64,000 nucleotides of DNA from Rhodocyclales bacterium (GCA_016214145.1 JACRPA010000002.1:62001-126000), one strand, 5' to 3'; positions 18,837 through 27,877 are shown, numbered from the stretch's first letter. Translations and numbers: made by a program. The notes: generated by a model not told the origin, from the letters alone.

Positions 18837-19773
18837 GCAAGGCCAGTGCCTCCAGGCAATCCTGAAACTGTCTTGCGCCTTGGCCAAGCGGGACTTTCCT
18901 GCCCGGCAAGCTCAGGCCGTACGCCAGTCCCTGGGCGTGGGCGTCGATCAGCCACCGTGTCAGGCGCGACAGGCGGGCCTCGATGTCCAGGTCCGGCGGC
19001 AATTCGTTCCAGTCCAGCCAGACCTGCACGGCGCTGGCGCCGGTGAATTGCTTGGTGAGCAGGGGTTGCTCGCGCGCCACCGCCTTCCAGGCGACATGGC
19101 GCGGCGAATCGGCTGGCTGGTGCGTGCGCAGGCCGGAGAAGTCTTCGGTACCCTTGCCGGAGCGGGCGCCGCCCGATTCACCGGTTGCCGATAGCGGAAG
19201 GGGCGGTGCGGATGCCTCGGGCCGGGGGTAGACCAGGCAGCGCATGTCCGGTTCGACATAGCTCCAGGCGCGTACGAGGCAAAGAGGGTAGCGTGTCTCC
19301 AGCGTGACGCGGCCAGGGTGCAGCCAGCCGCGGCGGCGGGTCGGTAGCGGCAAGCCGATGGTCGTCGTCGCGTCGGCCGACAGATCGGTTGAAACCGCCC
19401 TCCCGCCTTCGAGTTTGAAGCTTATGGCAAACCGGCCCTGTTTGCGCCGGTTGAGCAATTGCAGGTCGAAATGCGCCATGTCCCCCGCAAAGACGGACTC
19501 GACCCGGCCGGGGGATATTTCCATCTGGACGAGATTGCGGAAGGTATGCAGCAGCGCTACCAGTCCGAGACCCGTGAGAAGGAAGATCAGCGCGTAGCCG
19601 AGGCTCAGGTTGTAGTTGATGGCGCCGATCAGCATGAGCCCGAGGGCTGCGGCATAGACCAGCCCGGCCCGGGTCGGCAGTACATAGACGCGGCGCTGAT
19701 TCAGGACGATCGGCGCCGCTTCCGGGCCGTAAAGACGGAACAGCCAGCGCTTGAATGAAGCGACTGCCTGCAT
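18826..19773 (-). CDS. DUF58 domain-containing membrane-anchored protein
   Basis: A 315-residue protein of the DUF58 family (VWA-like fold without a complete MIDAS). Two hydrophobic helices near residues 35-80 (GLVYAAALGLMLIGAINYNL and YALIFLLTGLGLVALLHTF) anchor it. The DUF58 core RTHQPADSPRHVAWKAVARE is present. It stands between MoxR and the transglutaminase, the conserved trio moxR-DUF58-tgpA. Its biochemical function is unknown; proteins of this kind are thought to cooperate with MoxR ATPases. Confidence 0.9.
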   Translation of the reverse strand: MQAVASFKRWLFRLYGPEAAPIVLNQRRVYVLPTRAGLVYAAALGLMLIGAINYNLSLGYALIFLLTGLGLVALLHTFRNLVQMEISPGRVESVFAGDMAHFDLQLLNRRKQGRFAISFKLEGGRAVSTDLSADATTTIGLPLPTRRRGWLHPGRVTLETRYPLCLVRAWSYVEPDMRCLVYPRPEASAPPLPLSATGESGGARSGKGTEDFSGLRTHQPADSPRHVAWKAVAREQPLLTKQFTGASAVQVWLDWNELPPDLDIEARLSRLTRWLIDAHAQGLAYGLSLPGRKVPLGQGARQFQDCLEALALHGG

Positions 19774-19780
19774 GCGGAAC

Positions 19781-20716
19781 CTAGGGAATCGGTACGGCGC
19801 CGATCAATGCCGAAGCCATGTCGGCAGACGAGACCGTCGGGGCGCCGCTGGCCGGATGCAGGCGGTGCCCTGCCACGGCCGGCAGCACGACCTGGATGTC
19901 CTCCGGCAGGACCAGGTCGCGGTGATCGATGAGAGCCCAGGCGCGGGCGGCCCGCAGCAAGGCCAGGGCGGCCCGCGGGCTGAGCCCGGTCTCGTAGTCC
20001 GGCGAGCGGCGGGTGTGCTCGGCGATGGCCTGCACGTAGGCGACGAGGGCCTCGGAGACATGCACCTCCCGGACGGCCCCTTGGAATTCGCTTAATTCGC
20101 CGGGCTCCATGCAGGGGGCCAGGGTGGCGACCATGTCTCGCCGGTCCGCCCCGGCGAGCAGTTCGCGCTCGGCGGCCTGATTCGGGTAGCCCATTTCGAT
20201 GCGCATCAGGAAACGGTCGAGCTGCGATTCAGGCAGCGGGAAGGTGCCGATCTGGTGATAGGGGTTCTGCGTGGCTATCACGAAGAAGGGGTCGGGCAGG
20301 GGGCGCGTTTCGCCTTCGCAGGTGACCTGGTGTTCTTCCATCGCCTCCAGCAGCGCGCTCTGGGACTTCGGTGTGGCGCGGTTGATTTCATCGACCAGAA
20401 TGACCTGGGCGAAGATCGGGCCGGGATGGAACTGGAAGCCGCCCGAGTTGCGGTCGTAAATCGACACCCCGATGATGTCCGCCGGCAGCATGTCGGCGGT
20501 GCACTGGATGCGGTGGAAGTTCAGGCCGAGCAGCCTGGCCAGCACATGGGCCAGGATGGTCTTGCCCATTCCCGGCAAGTCCTCGATGAGCAAATGTCCG
20601 CGCGCCAGCAGGCAGACCAGGGCGAGGCGAATCTGGCGCTCCTTGCCCAGCACGATGCGGCCGGCATGGCGAATGACTTCGTCTATCGGGGAAGTGGGCA
20701 TGGGGGAAGCAGGCAT
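19781..20716 (-). CDS. MoxR-family AAA+ ATPase
   Basis: A chaperone-like AAA+ ATPase, about 311 residues. Walker A is LPGMGKTILAHVLARLLGL and Walker B is VILVDEINRATPKSQSALLE, followed by FFVIATQNPYHQIGTFPLPE (sensor 1 region) and GLSPRAALALLRAARAWAL (sensor 2). Starts at 20767, 20716 and 20701 are all in frame; a TAGAAT -10 on this strand at 20771-20766 would place transcription start near 20759, which excludes 20767. The choice between 20716 and 20701 is open. It is first gene of the moxR-DUF58-transglutaminase-mltB operon. Confidence 0.92.
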   Translation of the reverse strand: MPASPMPTSPIDEVIRHAGRIVLGKERQIRLALVCLLARGHLLIEDLPGMGKTILAHVLARLLGLNFHRIQCTADMLPADIIGVSIYDRNSGGFQFHPGPIFAQVILVDEINRATPKSQSALLEAMEEHQVTCEGETRPLPDPFFVIATQNPYHQIGTFPLPESQLDRFLMRIEMGYPNQAAERELLAGADRRDMVATLAPCMEPGELSEFQGAVREVHVSEALVAYVQAIAEHTRRSPDYETGLSPRAALALLRAARAWALIDHRDLVLPEDIQVVLPAVAGHRLHPASGAPTVSSADMASALIGAVPIP

Positions 20717-20719
20717 GAC

Positions 20720-20749
20720 TTGAGACGGATGCTGCAATCGGTGGATAAT
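20720..20749 (+). promoter_or_regulatory. Candidate promoter of the histone-deacetylase-like gene
   Basis: TTGAGA (20720-20725), an 18-base spacer, GATAAT (20744-20749). It lies in the 100-bp divergent gap with moxR and would give a leader of about 60 nt. Confidence 0.5.
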
Positions 20750-20816
20750 GGAAACAGTAGCGGGCATTCTATTGCAATTCCACCTCGAAAAGACCCGGCG
20801 AGGATCGGGGCTTCAA

Positions 20817-21740
20817 ATGACCACCGCCTTCATTACCCACCGCGACTGCTGGCTGCACGACATGGGCGTCCATCATCCGGAATGCCCGGAGCGCCTGTCC
20901 GCCATCAGCGACCGGCTGATTGCCGCCGGACTGGACCTGTACCTCTCGTTTTACGATGCGCCGCTGGCAACGCTTGAGCAGATCTCGCGGGTCCATCCTC
21001 CGGAATACGTGCGCGGCATCGCCGAGAGTGCGCCGCAGAGCGGCATCGTCCATCTCGATCCGGATACCGCCATGAGCACTGGGACGTGGCCGGCCGCGCT
21101 GCGTTCCGCGGGCGCCGGGATCCTGGCGACAGACCTGGTCATGAGCGGCGAGGCGGAGAACGCCTTCTGCAGCGTGCGGCCGCCGGGGCATCACGCCGAG
21201 CGCGCCAAGGCGATGGGCTTCTGCTTCTTCAACAACATCGCCATCGCCGCGACCCATGCGCTTGAAGCGCACGGGCTCGAGCGGGTGGCGGTGGTCGACT
21301 TCGACGTCCATCACGGCAACGGCACCGAGGATATTTTCGCCGACGATCCGCGCGTCCTCATGGTCAGCACCTTCCAGCATCCTTTCTATCCCTACAGCGG
21401 AACGGACGCGCCGGCCGCGAACATGGTCAATGTGCCGTTGCCGGCGGGTACCCGCAGCGACGGCTTCCGCGAGGCCGTGGCGGATGCATGGCTGCCGGCG
21501 CTGCGGCGTTTCCGCCCGGAGGCGATTTACATTTCCGCCGGCTTCGACGCCCACTATGAAGACGACATGGCTTCCCTCGGCCTGGTCGAAGCCGACTACG
21601 CCTGGGTGACCCGGCAGATCAAGTCGGTTGCCGCCGAATCGGCGCAAGGACGCATCGTCTCCATGCTGGAGGGCGGCTACGCCCTGTCCGCCCTGGCGCG
21701 CAGCGTGACCACCCACGTCAAGGTGCTGGCGGATTTGTAG
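20817..21740 (+). CDS. Histone deacetylase / acetoin utilization-family deacetylase
   Basis: A zinc-dependent deacetylase of the arginase/deacetylase superfamily; bacterial members act on acetylated lysines or acetylpolyamines, and the substrate here is unknown. 307 residues from ATG 20817; an in-frame ATG at 20748 overlaps the predicted promoter and lacks family support. Motifs: HPECPERLSAI, RPPGHHAERAKAMGFCFFNN (paired active-site His), VAVVDFDVHHGNGTEDIF (zinc Asp and His) and YISAGFDAHYEDDM. It is divergent from the moxR operon. Confidence 0.93.
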   Translation: MTTAFITHRDCWLHDMGVHHPECPERLSAISDRLIAAGLDLYLSFYDAPLATLEQISRVHPPEYVRGIAESAPQSGIVHLDPDTAMSTGTWPAALRSAGAGILATDLVMSGEAENAFCSVRPPGHHAERAKAMGFCFFNNIAIAATHALEAHGLERVAVVDFDVHHGNGTEDIFADDPRVLMVSTFQHPFYPYSGTDAPAANMVNVPLPAGTRSDGFREAVADAWLPALRRFRPEAIYISAGFDAHYEDDMASLGLVEADYAWVTRQIKSVAAESAQGRIVSMLEGGYALSALARSVTTHVKVLADL

Positions 21741-21851
21741 CCAGGGAACCGCCGCGCGGCGAGGATGTCAACCTTTCGCCAACCCGTTCATTTCTTTCCT
21801 GAAGCGCTCTTCATCAAGTAAAATCCAACGTTTTCAAGCAGGCGTGATGTC

Positions 21852-22730
21852 ATGATCCAAGGCTCGATTGTCGCCATCGTCACTCCCATGCGGGGAGATG
21901 GCAGTCTCGACTACCCCCGGCTCAAGTCCCTGGTGGATTTTCATGTGGCGGAGGGTAGCGACGGCATCGTCATCGTCGGTACGACTGGCGAGTCGCCCAC
22001 CGTCGATGTCGATGAGCATTGCGAACTGATCCGCGCGGCCGTCGAATACGCGGCCGGCCGCCTTCCGGTCATCGCCGGCACGGGCGGCAATTCGACCTCC
22101 GAGGCGATCGAACTCACCGCCTATGCCAGGAAGGTCGGCGCTGCCGCGTCCCTCAACGTCGTGCCCTATTACAACAAGCCGACGCAGGAAGGCCTCTATC
22201 GTCATTTCAAGGCGATCGCCGAGGCGGTGGACTTGCCGATGATTCTCTACAATGTGCCCGGCCGTACGGTTGCCGACATGAGCAACGACACGACGCTGCG
22301 CCTGGCACAGGTGCCCGGCATTGTCGGCATCAAGGACGCCACCGGCAACATGGAGCGCGGCGCGGATCTCATCAAGCGGGCGCCGAAGGGATTCGCCCTC
22401 TACAGCGGCGACGATGCCAGTGCGCTGGCCTTCATTCTGCTGGGCGGCCATGGCACGATCTCGGTGACCGCCAACGTGGCGCCGCGCCTGATGCATGAAA
22501 TGTGCGTCGCCGCCTTGGCCGGGAATGTCATCCAGTCGCGCGAGATCAATGCCCGCCTGCTCGGACTGCATCGCCACCTTTTCGTCGAAGCCAATCCGAT
22601 TCCGGTGAAATGGGCGGTCAGCCGGATGGGCTTGATGGAGGAAGGCATCCGCCTCCCGCTGACGCCGTTGTCGCCGGAATGTCACGAGCGCGTGCTGCAA
22701 GCCATGCGCGAAGCCGGCGTGGCCGTTTAA
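21852..22730 (+). CDS. dapA: 4-hydroxy-tetrahydrodipicolinate synthase
   Basis: Condenses pyruvate with aspartate semialdehyde, the first committed step to lysine and meso-diaminopimelate. It has 292 residues (E. coli 292). It contains [14 protein letters not shown], the catalytic Tyr in [18 protein letters not shown] and the Schiff-base Lys in [10 protein letters not shown]. Starts [14 protein letters not shown] possible -10 TAAAAT lies in the upstream gap. It is followed by bamC, as in E. coli. lysC, an earlier pathway step, is also in this window at 29.9 kb. Confidence 0.97.
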   Translation: MIQGSIVAIVTPMRGDGSLDYPRLKSLVDFHVAEGSDGIVIVGTTGESPTVDVDEHCELIRAAVEYAAGRLPVIAGTGGNSTSEAIELTAYARKVGAAASLNVVPYYNKPTQEGLYRHFKAIAEAVDLPMILYNVPGRTVADMSNDTTLRLAQVPGIVGIKDATGNMERGADLIKRAPKGFALYSGDDASALAFILLGGHGTISVTANVAPRLMHEMCVAALAGNVIQSREINARLLGLHRHLFVEANPIPVKWAVSRMGLMEEGIRLPLTPLSPECHERVLQAMREAGVAV

Positions 22731-22754
22731 TCCGAATCTACTGAAAGGCGGGGC

Positions 22755-23888
22755 ATGATCCGCATGTGGTCGAAAAAGATATTCCTGTCTGCCTTTGCCG
22801 TGGTGCTGGCGGGCTGCTCCACCTCCATGATCGAATCGAAGAAAATCGACTACAAGTCGGCGGGCAAGCTGCCGCCGCTGGAAATTCCGCCCGATCTGAC
22901 TTCGCCCAGCCGCGACGAGCGCTATGCCGTTCCGGATATTTCTCCGCGCGGTTCGGCCACCTTCTCCGCCTACAGCTCCGAACGCACCGGCACGAAGGAT
23001 GCCGCCGCGCAGGAAGTGCTGCCGCAGATGGAAAAGATGCGCGTCGAACGTTCCGGCAGCCAGCGCTGGCTGGTGGTGGCGGGCACGCCGGACAAGCTTT
23101 GGACGACGCTCAAGGAGTTCTGGCAGGAGCTGGGTTTCATCGTCAACCTGGAATTGCCTGACGCAGGCATCCTGGAAACCGACTGGGCCGAGAACCGGGC
23201 CAAGCTGCCGCAGGACATGATTCGCGCCACGCTGGGCAAGTTCCTCGACCAGATCTATTCGACGCCTGAACGCGACAAGTTCCGCACTCGCATGGAGAAG
23301 GGGGCGGAGGAAGGCACCACGGAAATCTACATCAGTCATCGCGGCATGTACGAGGTGTATGCCAACGAGGGCAAGGACCGCACCGTGTGGCAACCCCGTC
23401 CGGCGGACCCGGAACTTGAAGCGGAGATGCTGCGCCGGCTGATGGTGCGCCTCGGCACGGAGGAAAACCGTTCCAAGACCCTGATGGCCGCCGAGTCGAT
23501 GAAAGAGGAGCGCGCCAAATTGATGCGGGCCACCAGCGGCGTCGGTTCTCTGCAGCTACAGGAAGCCTTCGATCGCTCCTGGCGGCGAGTCGGACTGGCG
23601 CTGGATCGCGTCGGTTTTACGGTGGAGGATCGTGATCGCACCAAGGGTCTTTACTTCGTCCGCTATGTCGACCCGGAGTCCGGCGACGCCAAGAAAGCCG
23701 ACGGCGGATTCCTCAGCAAGCTGAAATTCTGGGATAGCAGCAAGCCGGCGGCCAACCAGCAGTTCCGCATCCTGGTACAAGGGGACGGTGGCGCCAGCAC
23801 GGTACAGATCTTGACGCGCGAAGGCGGTGTGGACAACTCCGAAACCGCGAAGAAGATTCTCAGCCTGCTCTACGACCAGCTGAAGTAA
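22755..23888 (+). CDS. bamC: Outer membrane assembly lipoprotein BamC
   Basis: An accessory lipoprotein of the BAM complex that inserts beta-barrels into the outer membrane. It has 377 residues. The signal and lipobox are FLSAFAVVLAGC, with Cys 21 counted from ATG 22755; an ATG three codons later is an alternative. LPPLEIPPDLTSPSRDERYAVPD is the unstructured BamD-binding lasso region, followed by two helix-grip domains (around 95-210 and 245-375). The dapA-bamC order is conserved. The stop TAA overlaps the next ATG (TAATG). Confidence 0.93.
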   Translation: MIRMWSKKIFLSAFAVVLAGCSTSMIESKKIDYKSAGKLPPLEIPPDLTSPSRDERYAVPDISPRGSATFSAYSSERTGTKDAAAQEVLPQMEKMRVERSGSQRWLVVAGTPDKLWTTLKEFWQELGFIVNLELPDAGILETDWAENRAKLPQDMIRATLGKFLDQIYSTPERDKFRTRMEKGAEEGTTEIYISHRGMYEVYANEGKDRTVWQPRPADPELEAEMLRRLMVRLGTEENRSKTLMAAESMKEERAKLMRATSGVGSLQLQEAFDRSWRRVGLALDRVGFTVEDRDRTKGLYFVRYVDPESGDAKKADGGFLSKLKFWDSSKPAANQQFRILVQGDGGASTVQILTREGGVDNSETAKKILSLLYDQLK

Positions 23889-24655
23889 TGCGCTTTGCCT
23901 CGTTGGGCAGCGGCAGCCGCGGCAATGCCCTGCTCGTCGAGGCGGGTGCAACCCGCCTCCTGCTCGATTGCGGATTCGGTCCTCGCGAGACGCTTTTCAA
24001 GCTCGGCCGTTTAGGCCTGTCTCCGGACGACTTGTCCGGCATCCTCATCACCCACGAACACAGCGATCACATCGCCGGCGCCTTCAAGCTGGCGACCCGC
24101 CATCGTCTGGCGGTCTGGATGACACACGGCACTTTCGCTGCGGCGCCACAGGGTCGCAGCGCAATCCCGCGGGTGGAATTGATCGACAGCCATCAGGCTT
24201 TCCAGGTCGGCGATCTGGAAATCCATCCCTTTCCCGTGCCCCATGATGCACGCGAGCCAGTCCAGTTCGTTTTTTCAGACGGACAGCTTCGCCTTGGAGT
24301 GGTGACGGATCTGGGCAGCTCAACGCCCCATGTGGAGCGGATGCTGACGGGGTGTGACGCGCTGGTCCTGGAGTGCAACCACGATGAAGGCATGTTGCAG
24401 CGTGGGGACTATCCGCCGCATTTGAAGCGGCGCATTGCCGGTCGTTTCGGTCATCTTGACAATGCCGCTTCCGCCGCACTCCTTGCCGCGCTGGATACCC
24501 GCAAACTGCAGCATCTCATCGCCGCCCACCTGAGCCAGCAGAACAATACGCCGGACCTGGCGCGAACGGCGCTGGCGGGAGTGTTGGGCTGCGCCGAGAT
24601 GTGGGTGGGTGTCGCGGAACAGGATGAGGGATTCGACTGGCGCGCCTTGCTATAG
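23888..24655 (+). CDS. MBL-fold metallo-hydrolase (YycJ/WalJ-like)
   Basis: A 255-residue metallo-beta-lactamase-fold protein. It starts MRFASLGSGSRGNALLVEAG and has the metal motif ITHEHSDHIAG (HxHxDH), with later ligands near VLECNHDEGM and AHLSQQNNTP. Firmicute YycJ-type proteins are exonuclease-like; whether that holds here is unknown. It is translationally coupled to bamC by TAATG and is the last gene of the operon before a strong bidirectional terminator. Confidence 0.9.
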   Translation: MRFASLGSGSRGNALLVEAGATRLLLDCGFGPRETLFKLGRLGLSPDDLSGILITHEHSDHIAGAFKLATRHRLAVWMTHGTFAAAPQGRSAIPRVELIDSHQAFQVGDLEIHPFPVPHDAREPVQFVFSDGQLRLGVVTDLGSSTPHVERMLTGCDALVLECNHDEGMLQRGDYPPHLKRRIAGRFGHLDNAASAALLAALDTRKLQHLIAAHLSQQNNTPDLARTALAGVLGCAEMWVGVAEQDEGFDWRALL

Positions 24656-24672
24656 CGGGGAAGCAGAACGAA

Positions 24673-24701
24673 AAAAAGCCGGCCCGCAGGCCGGCTTTTT
24701 T
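24673..24701. terminator. Bidirectional rho-independent terminator
   Basis: AAAAAGCCGGCC (24673-24684), loop CGCA, GGCCGGCTTTTTT. The A/T flanks on both sides make it work in both directions, between the converging dapA-bamC operon and the small lipoprotein gene. Confidence 0.92.
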
Positions 24702-24717
24702 CTGAAGCCAAGCCGAA

Positions 24718-24978
24718 TTACTTCTTCGGTTCTTCCTTCTTGGCTTCCATGCCGGCAGGCTGGGCGGGAGCAGCAGGCGCGCCGGCCATGCCACCCATCC
24801 CGGACATGCCTTCCATGCCCTTCTGAGCTTCCATGCCGGCGGGTTGGGCCGGAGCGGCAGCAGGAGCAGCCGGAGCGGCAGCAGGAGCGGGAGCAGCAGC
24901 GGGCTTGGCTTCTTCTTTCTTGCCGCAGGCGGTCAGGGCCACGGCGACGAGGGCAGCAACGAGGAGAGAGTGTTTCAT
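24718..24978 (-). CDS. Small Ala/Pro-rich lipoprotein of unknown function
   Basis: An 86-residue product. It has a clear signal peptide and lipobox: MKHSLLVAALVAVALTAC, with lipidated Cys 18 followed by GKKEE. The mature part is low complexity: Ala-Pro runs, Gly-Met runs, and an internal repeat AQPAGMEA(Q/K)K found twice, ending in KKEEPKK. I recognise no domain. It is monocistronic, with an unusual upstream region holding two palindromes and a TAGAAT -10. The bidirectional terminator follows it. A role as a surface or periplasmic spacer is a guess only. Confidence 0.8.
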   Translation of the reverse strand: MKHSLLVAALVAVALTACGKKEEAKPAAAPAPAAAPAAPAAAPAQPAGMEAQKGMEGMSGMGGMAGAPAAPAQPAGMEAKKEEPKK

Positions 24979-25027
24979 TTGTGATTTCCCTTATCGATAA
25001 AAGAAAACGTTTTATTTACAACGACAA

Positions 25028-25089
25028 CCAAAATTTTGGATTTGACCGGAACGGATTCAGATCAAGCCGGCATTCTAACAAAATTTTGT
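25028..25089. promoter_or_regulatory. Two CAAAATTTTG palindromes exactly 50 bp apart
   Basis: CCAAAATTTTGG (25028-25039) and ACAAAATTTTGT (25078-25089) are perfect 12-bp palindromes with an identical 10-base core, centres 50 bp apart. On the minus strand a TAGAAT -10 (25077-25072) abuts the distal copy. They look like an operator pair for the lipoprotein gene that starts at 24978. Confidence 0.5.
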
Positions 25090-25115
25090 AAAAAAACCAC
25101 CCCTCGCCACAGGGG
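25090..25115 (-). terminator. Rho-independent terminator on the minus strand
   Basis: Read on the minus strand: CCCCT, loop GTGGCG, AGGGG, then TGG and seven T. It follows the gene ending at 25138. Confidence 0.7.
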
Positions 25116-25137
25116 CGCAGGGCGGAGACCGTCCGGG

Positions 25138-25623
25138 CTATAAACCGGTATGGGTTGCCGAGGCGCCTGGCATCGACTCGGCCCAGAGAGCCTCGAAGCG
25201 CTGCTGCCAGTCGTGGATTTCCAACGGACGGTCAAGCAGCATCTTGCCGCGGAAGTGGTCGGCATGGAAACGGATCACTCCGCTGGCCTCGTCGGCCAGC
25301 ATGAAAGCGTCGGCCATGTTGCGCAGCGTTTCGGGAGTCTGGCGGACGGAAAAGCAATGGCTGTAGCGCTTGAGCAGCGCCATCAGGCGCGGCGAATAGC
25401 GGGTCAGGTGGTCGAGGTCATGCGCAACAATGCGCAGGCTGCGATCCGGCCCTCCCGCGAGAAAGGCTGCGATCGCATCCGCCCGGGCCCGTTGTTCGAG
25501 TTCGAGTTCCCTGATGTCGGCGTCGAAGATGCAGAGCCTTTTTTTAGCTGCTGAAAGGACTGCGTCTATCGCCTGCTGATAGGCGGCGCGGGTATCGAAT
25601 GCGGCAAGCGGGCTGTCCGGCAT
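25138..25623 (-). CDS. Conserved protein with PLD-like fold features (DUF7931-like)
   Basis: 161 residues from ATG 25623 (MPDSPLAAFDTRAAYQQAID). An in-frame ATG at 25653 would add ten residues, and neither start has a clear Shine-Dalgarno. Conserved-looking segments are RLCIFDADIRELELE, RSLRIVAHDLDHL, YSHCFSVRQTPETL and IRFHADHFRGKMLLDR. It resembles the small DUF7931 family seen next to acetyltransferases in betaproteobacteria; I do not know a function. It is divergent from rlmD, with about 108 bp between. Confidence 0.75.
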   Translation of the reverse strand: MPDSPLAAFDTRAAYQQAIDAVLSAAKKRLCIFDADIRELELEQRARADAIAAFLAGGPDRSLRIVAHDLDHLTRYSPRLMALLKRYSHCFSVRQTPETLRNMADAFMLADEASGVIRFHADHFRGKMLLDRPLEIHDWQQRFEALWAESMPGASATHTGL

Positions 25624-25731
25624 GGTGGTTCGGCCTGAATGATCCGCCGTCATCCTAGGACAAGGCCGGGATCGTTGCAAATTCCGCGGCCATGCATACA
25701 ATTGCGCCTCCCGTTCCCCAACCCAGCGGAA

Positions 25732-27030
25732 ATGCCCGAAGCCACCATCGAATCGCTTGACCACGAAGGCAGGGGGGTGGCCCGGCACGAGGGCAAGACC
25801 ATCTTCGTCGAAGGCGCCTTGCCGCAGGAGCGGGTGTTCTTTTCCAGCTATCGCAGGAAGCCGAACTACGAACTGGCGACGGCCAGCCGGATTCTGACAT
25901 CGAGCGCCCTGCGCGTCGAGCCTCGCTGCAGGCACTTCGGCGTCTGCGGCGGTTGCAGCATGCAGCATCTTGATGCCCCAGGGCAGGCGGCGGCCAAGCA
26001 GCGTGTGCTGGAGGATGCCTTCCGGCATCTCGCGCGCCTGCGGCCCGAGGTGGTCTATCCGGCCATGCTTGGCCCGGCCTGGGGCTACCGCTCCCGGGCA
26101 CGGCTGTCGGTGCGCCTGGTGCCGAAGAAGGGCGGGGTGCTGGTGGGCTTCCACGAGAAACGCAGCAGCTACATCGCCGACATGGACAGTTGCGAGGTGC
26201 TGCCGCCTTCGGTTTCAGCGCTGCTGCCATTGCTGCGCCGCCTGGTCGGCGCGTTGTCCATTCCCGATCGGCTGCCGCAGATCGAGGTGGCGGTCGGCGA
26301 TGCCGTGACAGTGCTGGTGCTGCGCATCCTGCAGGCATTGACACCGGCGGACGAGGCGCTGTTGCGCACATTTGCCGAAGCGCACGGCATCCAGTTCTGG
26401 CTGCAGCCGAGCGGTCCGGAGTCGGCTCAACCCTTTCATCCTCCCGATGCGCCGCCGCTCGGCTATGCCCTGCCGGATTTCGGCTTGCGACTGCAATTTC
26501 GCCCCAATGAATTCACGCAGGTCAATCATGGCATCAACCGCATGCTGCTGCGCCGTGCCATGCATCTGCTGCAGCCGCGGCCGGGTGAGCGCATCGGCGA
26601 CCTGTTCTGCGGTCTGGGCAATTTCACCCTGCCCATCGCCCGCAGCGGCGCCGTTGCTTTCGGCGTGGAGGGCAGCCAGGCCCTGGTGCGCAGGGCGGAG
26701 GAGAATGCCGCCTTGAACGGGCTGACCGATTCAACCACGTTCGCAGTAGCCAACCTCTTCGAGGCGACGCCGGAAATTCTGGCCGGATGGGGTCGGCTGG
26801 AGAAGTGGCTGCTCGATCCGCCGCGCGAAGGCGCCATCGAACTGGTCAAGGCTATCGGCATGGACGGCCCGCGACGCATCGTCTATGTGTCCTGCAATCC
26901 GGCCACCCTGGCACGGGACGCTGCCGTGCTGGTGCAAGACAAGGGCTACCGGCTATGCGGCGCCGGCATAGCCAACATGTTCCCCCAGACTTCGCACGTC
27001 GAATCCATCGCCTTGTTCGAGAGGCAATAA
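25732..27030 (+). CDS. rlmD: 23S rRNA (uracil-1939-C5)-methyltransferase RlmD
   Basis: Methylates U1939 of 23S rRNA using SAM. From ATG 25732 (preceded by GCGGA) it has 432 residues (E. coli 433); the open frame extends 31 codons upstream without family support. An N-terminal TRAM domain is followed by the iron-sulfur cysteines C66, C72, C75 ([10 protein letters not shown]), with a fourth in MDSCEVL. The methyltransferase core has [16 protein letters not shown] and the catalytic Cys in [23 protein letters not shown] is the conserved NPPR-like motif. Confidence 0.95.
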   Translation: MPEATIESLDHEGRGVARHEGKTIFVEGALPQERVFFSSYRRKPNYELATASRILTSSALRVEPRCRHFGVCGGCSMQHLDAPGQAAAKQRVLEDAFRHLARLRPEVVYPAMLGPAWGYRSRARLSVRLVPKKGGVLVGFHEKRSSYIADMDSCEVLPPSVSALLPLLRRLVGALSIPDRLPQIEVAVGDAVTVLVLRILQALTPADEALLRTFAEAHGIQFWLQPSGPESAQPFHPPDAPPLGYALPDFGLRLQFRPNEFTQVNHGINRMLLRRAMHLLQPRPGERIGDLFCGLGNFTLPIARSGAVAFGVEGSQALVRRAEENAALNGLTDSTTFAVANLFEATPEILAGWGRLEKWLLDPPREGAIELVKAIGMDGPRRIVYVSCNPATLARDAAVLVQDKGYRLCGAGIANMFPQTSHVESIALFERQ

Positions 27031-27058
27031 AAAAGGCGGCCGCCTGGCCGCCTTTTTT
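27029..27058. terminator. Bidirectional rho-independent terminator
   Basis: AAAAAAGGCGGCC, loop GCCT, GGCCGCCTTTTTT. It starts inside the rlmD stop codon and separates rlmD from the converging Bax-inhibitor-like gene. Confidence 0.92.
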
Positions 27059-27071
27059 CGAATCGCCTTGC

Positions 27072-27764
27072 TCAGTCGCGCTCGCCGGTGAAAGCCAGCA
27101 GCAGGTTAAGCAGGTGCACGAAGAGGTTGTAGATGTCCAGGTAGATCGACAGCGTGGCGACGATGTAATTGTCCTCGCCCCCGGTGACGATGCGGCTGAC
27201 GTCATAGAGGATGTAGGCCGAAAAGATCAACACCGCGACGGCCGAGATGGTCAGGGACAAGGCCGGGATCTGCAGGAAAATGTTGGCCAGCATCGCCACC
27301 AGCAGCAGGATCACGCCGATGAAGAGGAACTTGCCCATGAAGCTGAAGTCCTTCTTCGTCACGGTCGCGATTCCCGCCAGGGTGAGGAAAATGATGCTGG
27401 TGCCTGCCGCCGCGGTCGCGATGAGCGCGCCGCCGTTGCGGAAGCCCAGGCTGACCTGCAGGATCGGCCCCAGCATGACGCCCATGAGGAAGGTGAAGCC
27501 CAGCAGCAGTACGACGCCCATGCCGCTGTTCTTGGTCTTCCCGATGCCCCACATGAAGCCCCAGGCTATCGCCAGAAACAACAGGAAGGAAATGACCGGG
27601 CTGCCCGCCATGAAGGCGAAATTGAGCTGCACGCCGACCAAAGCGCCGGTTGCAGTCGGCAGCAGCGAGAGGGCAAGCAACAGGTAGGCATTGCGCAGGA
27701 CGCGATTTTGCCGGAGCGCAAACTCCCCGGTCGTTTGTCCGACGGTTTGAACATTGGGTTGCAT
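27072..27764 (-). CDS. Bax inhibitor-1 / YccA family membrane protein
   Basis: A 230-residue, seven-helix inner-membrane protein. Hydrophobic segments run from NAYLLLALSLLPTATGALVG to the C-terminal LYDVSRIVTGGEDNYIVATL. The pair of acidic residues near ILYDVSRI and LDIYNLFVHLLNLL are the family landmarks. E. coli YccA modulates FtsH and YbhL is related; the exact role here is unknown. It is transcribed toward rlmD and preceded upstream by the tRNA-Ser gene on the other strand. Confidence 0.92.
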   Translation of the reverse strand: MQPNVQTVGQTTGEFALRQNRVLRNAYLLLALSLLPTATGALVGVQLNFAFMAGSPVISFLLFLAIAWGFMWGIGKTKNSGMGVVLLLGFTFLMGVMLGPILQVSLGFRNGGALIATAAAGTSIIFLTLAGIATVTKKDFSFMGKFLFIGVILLLVAMLANIFLQIPALSLTISAVAVLIFSAYILYDVSRIVTGGEDNYIVATLSIYLDIYNLFVHLLNLLLAFTGERD

Positions 27765-27877
27765 AGAGTTTCTCCGATGGTGGGACTAGCGAGCGTAAGA
27801 CTAGCGAAGACGGCTGAAAGTTTCAATCATGGCCAACTGGGATGTTGGGGGCGCCATGATAAAATTTCAAGCGAAAG

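Noticed and set aside
24820..24910. Possible CRISPR or tandem array in Ala/Pro repeat DNA
   Set aside because: Repeats are irregular GCAGG-type codon repeats inside the lipoprotein coding region, without uniform spacers.
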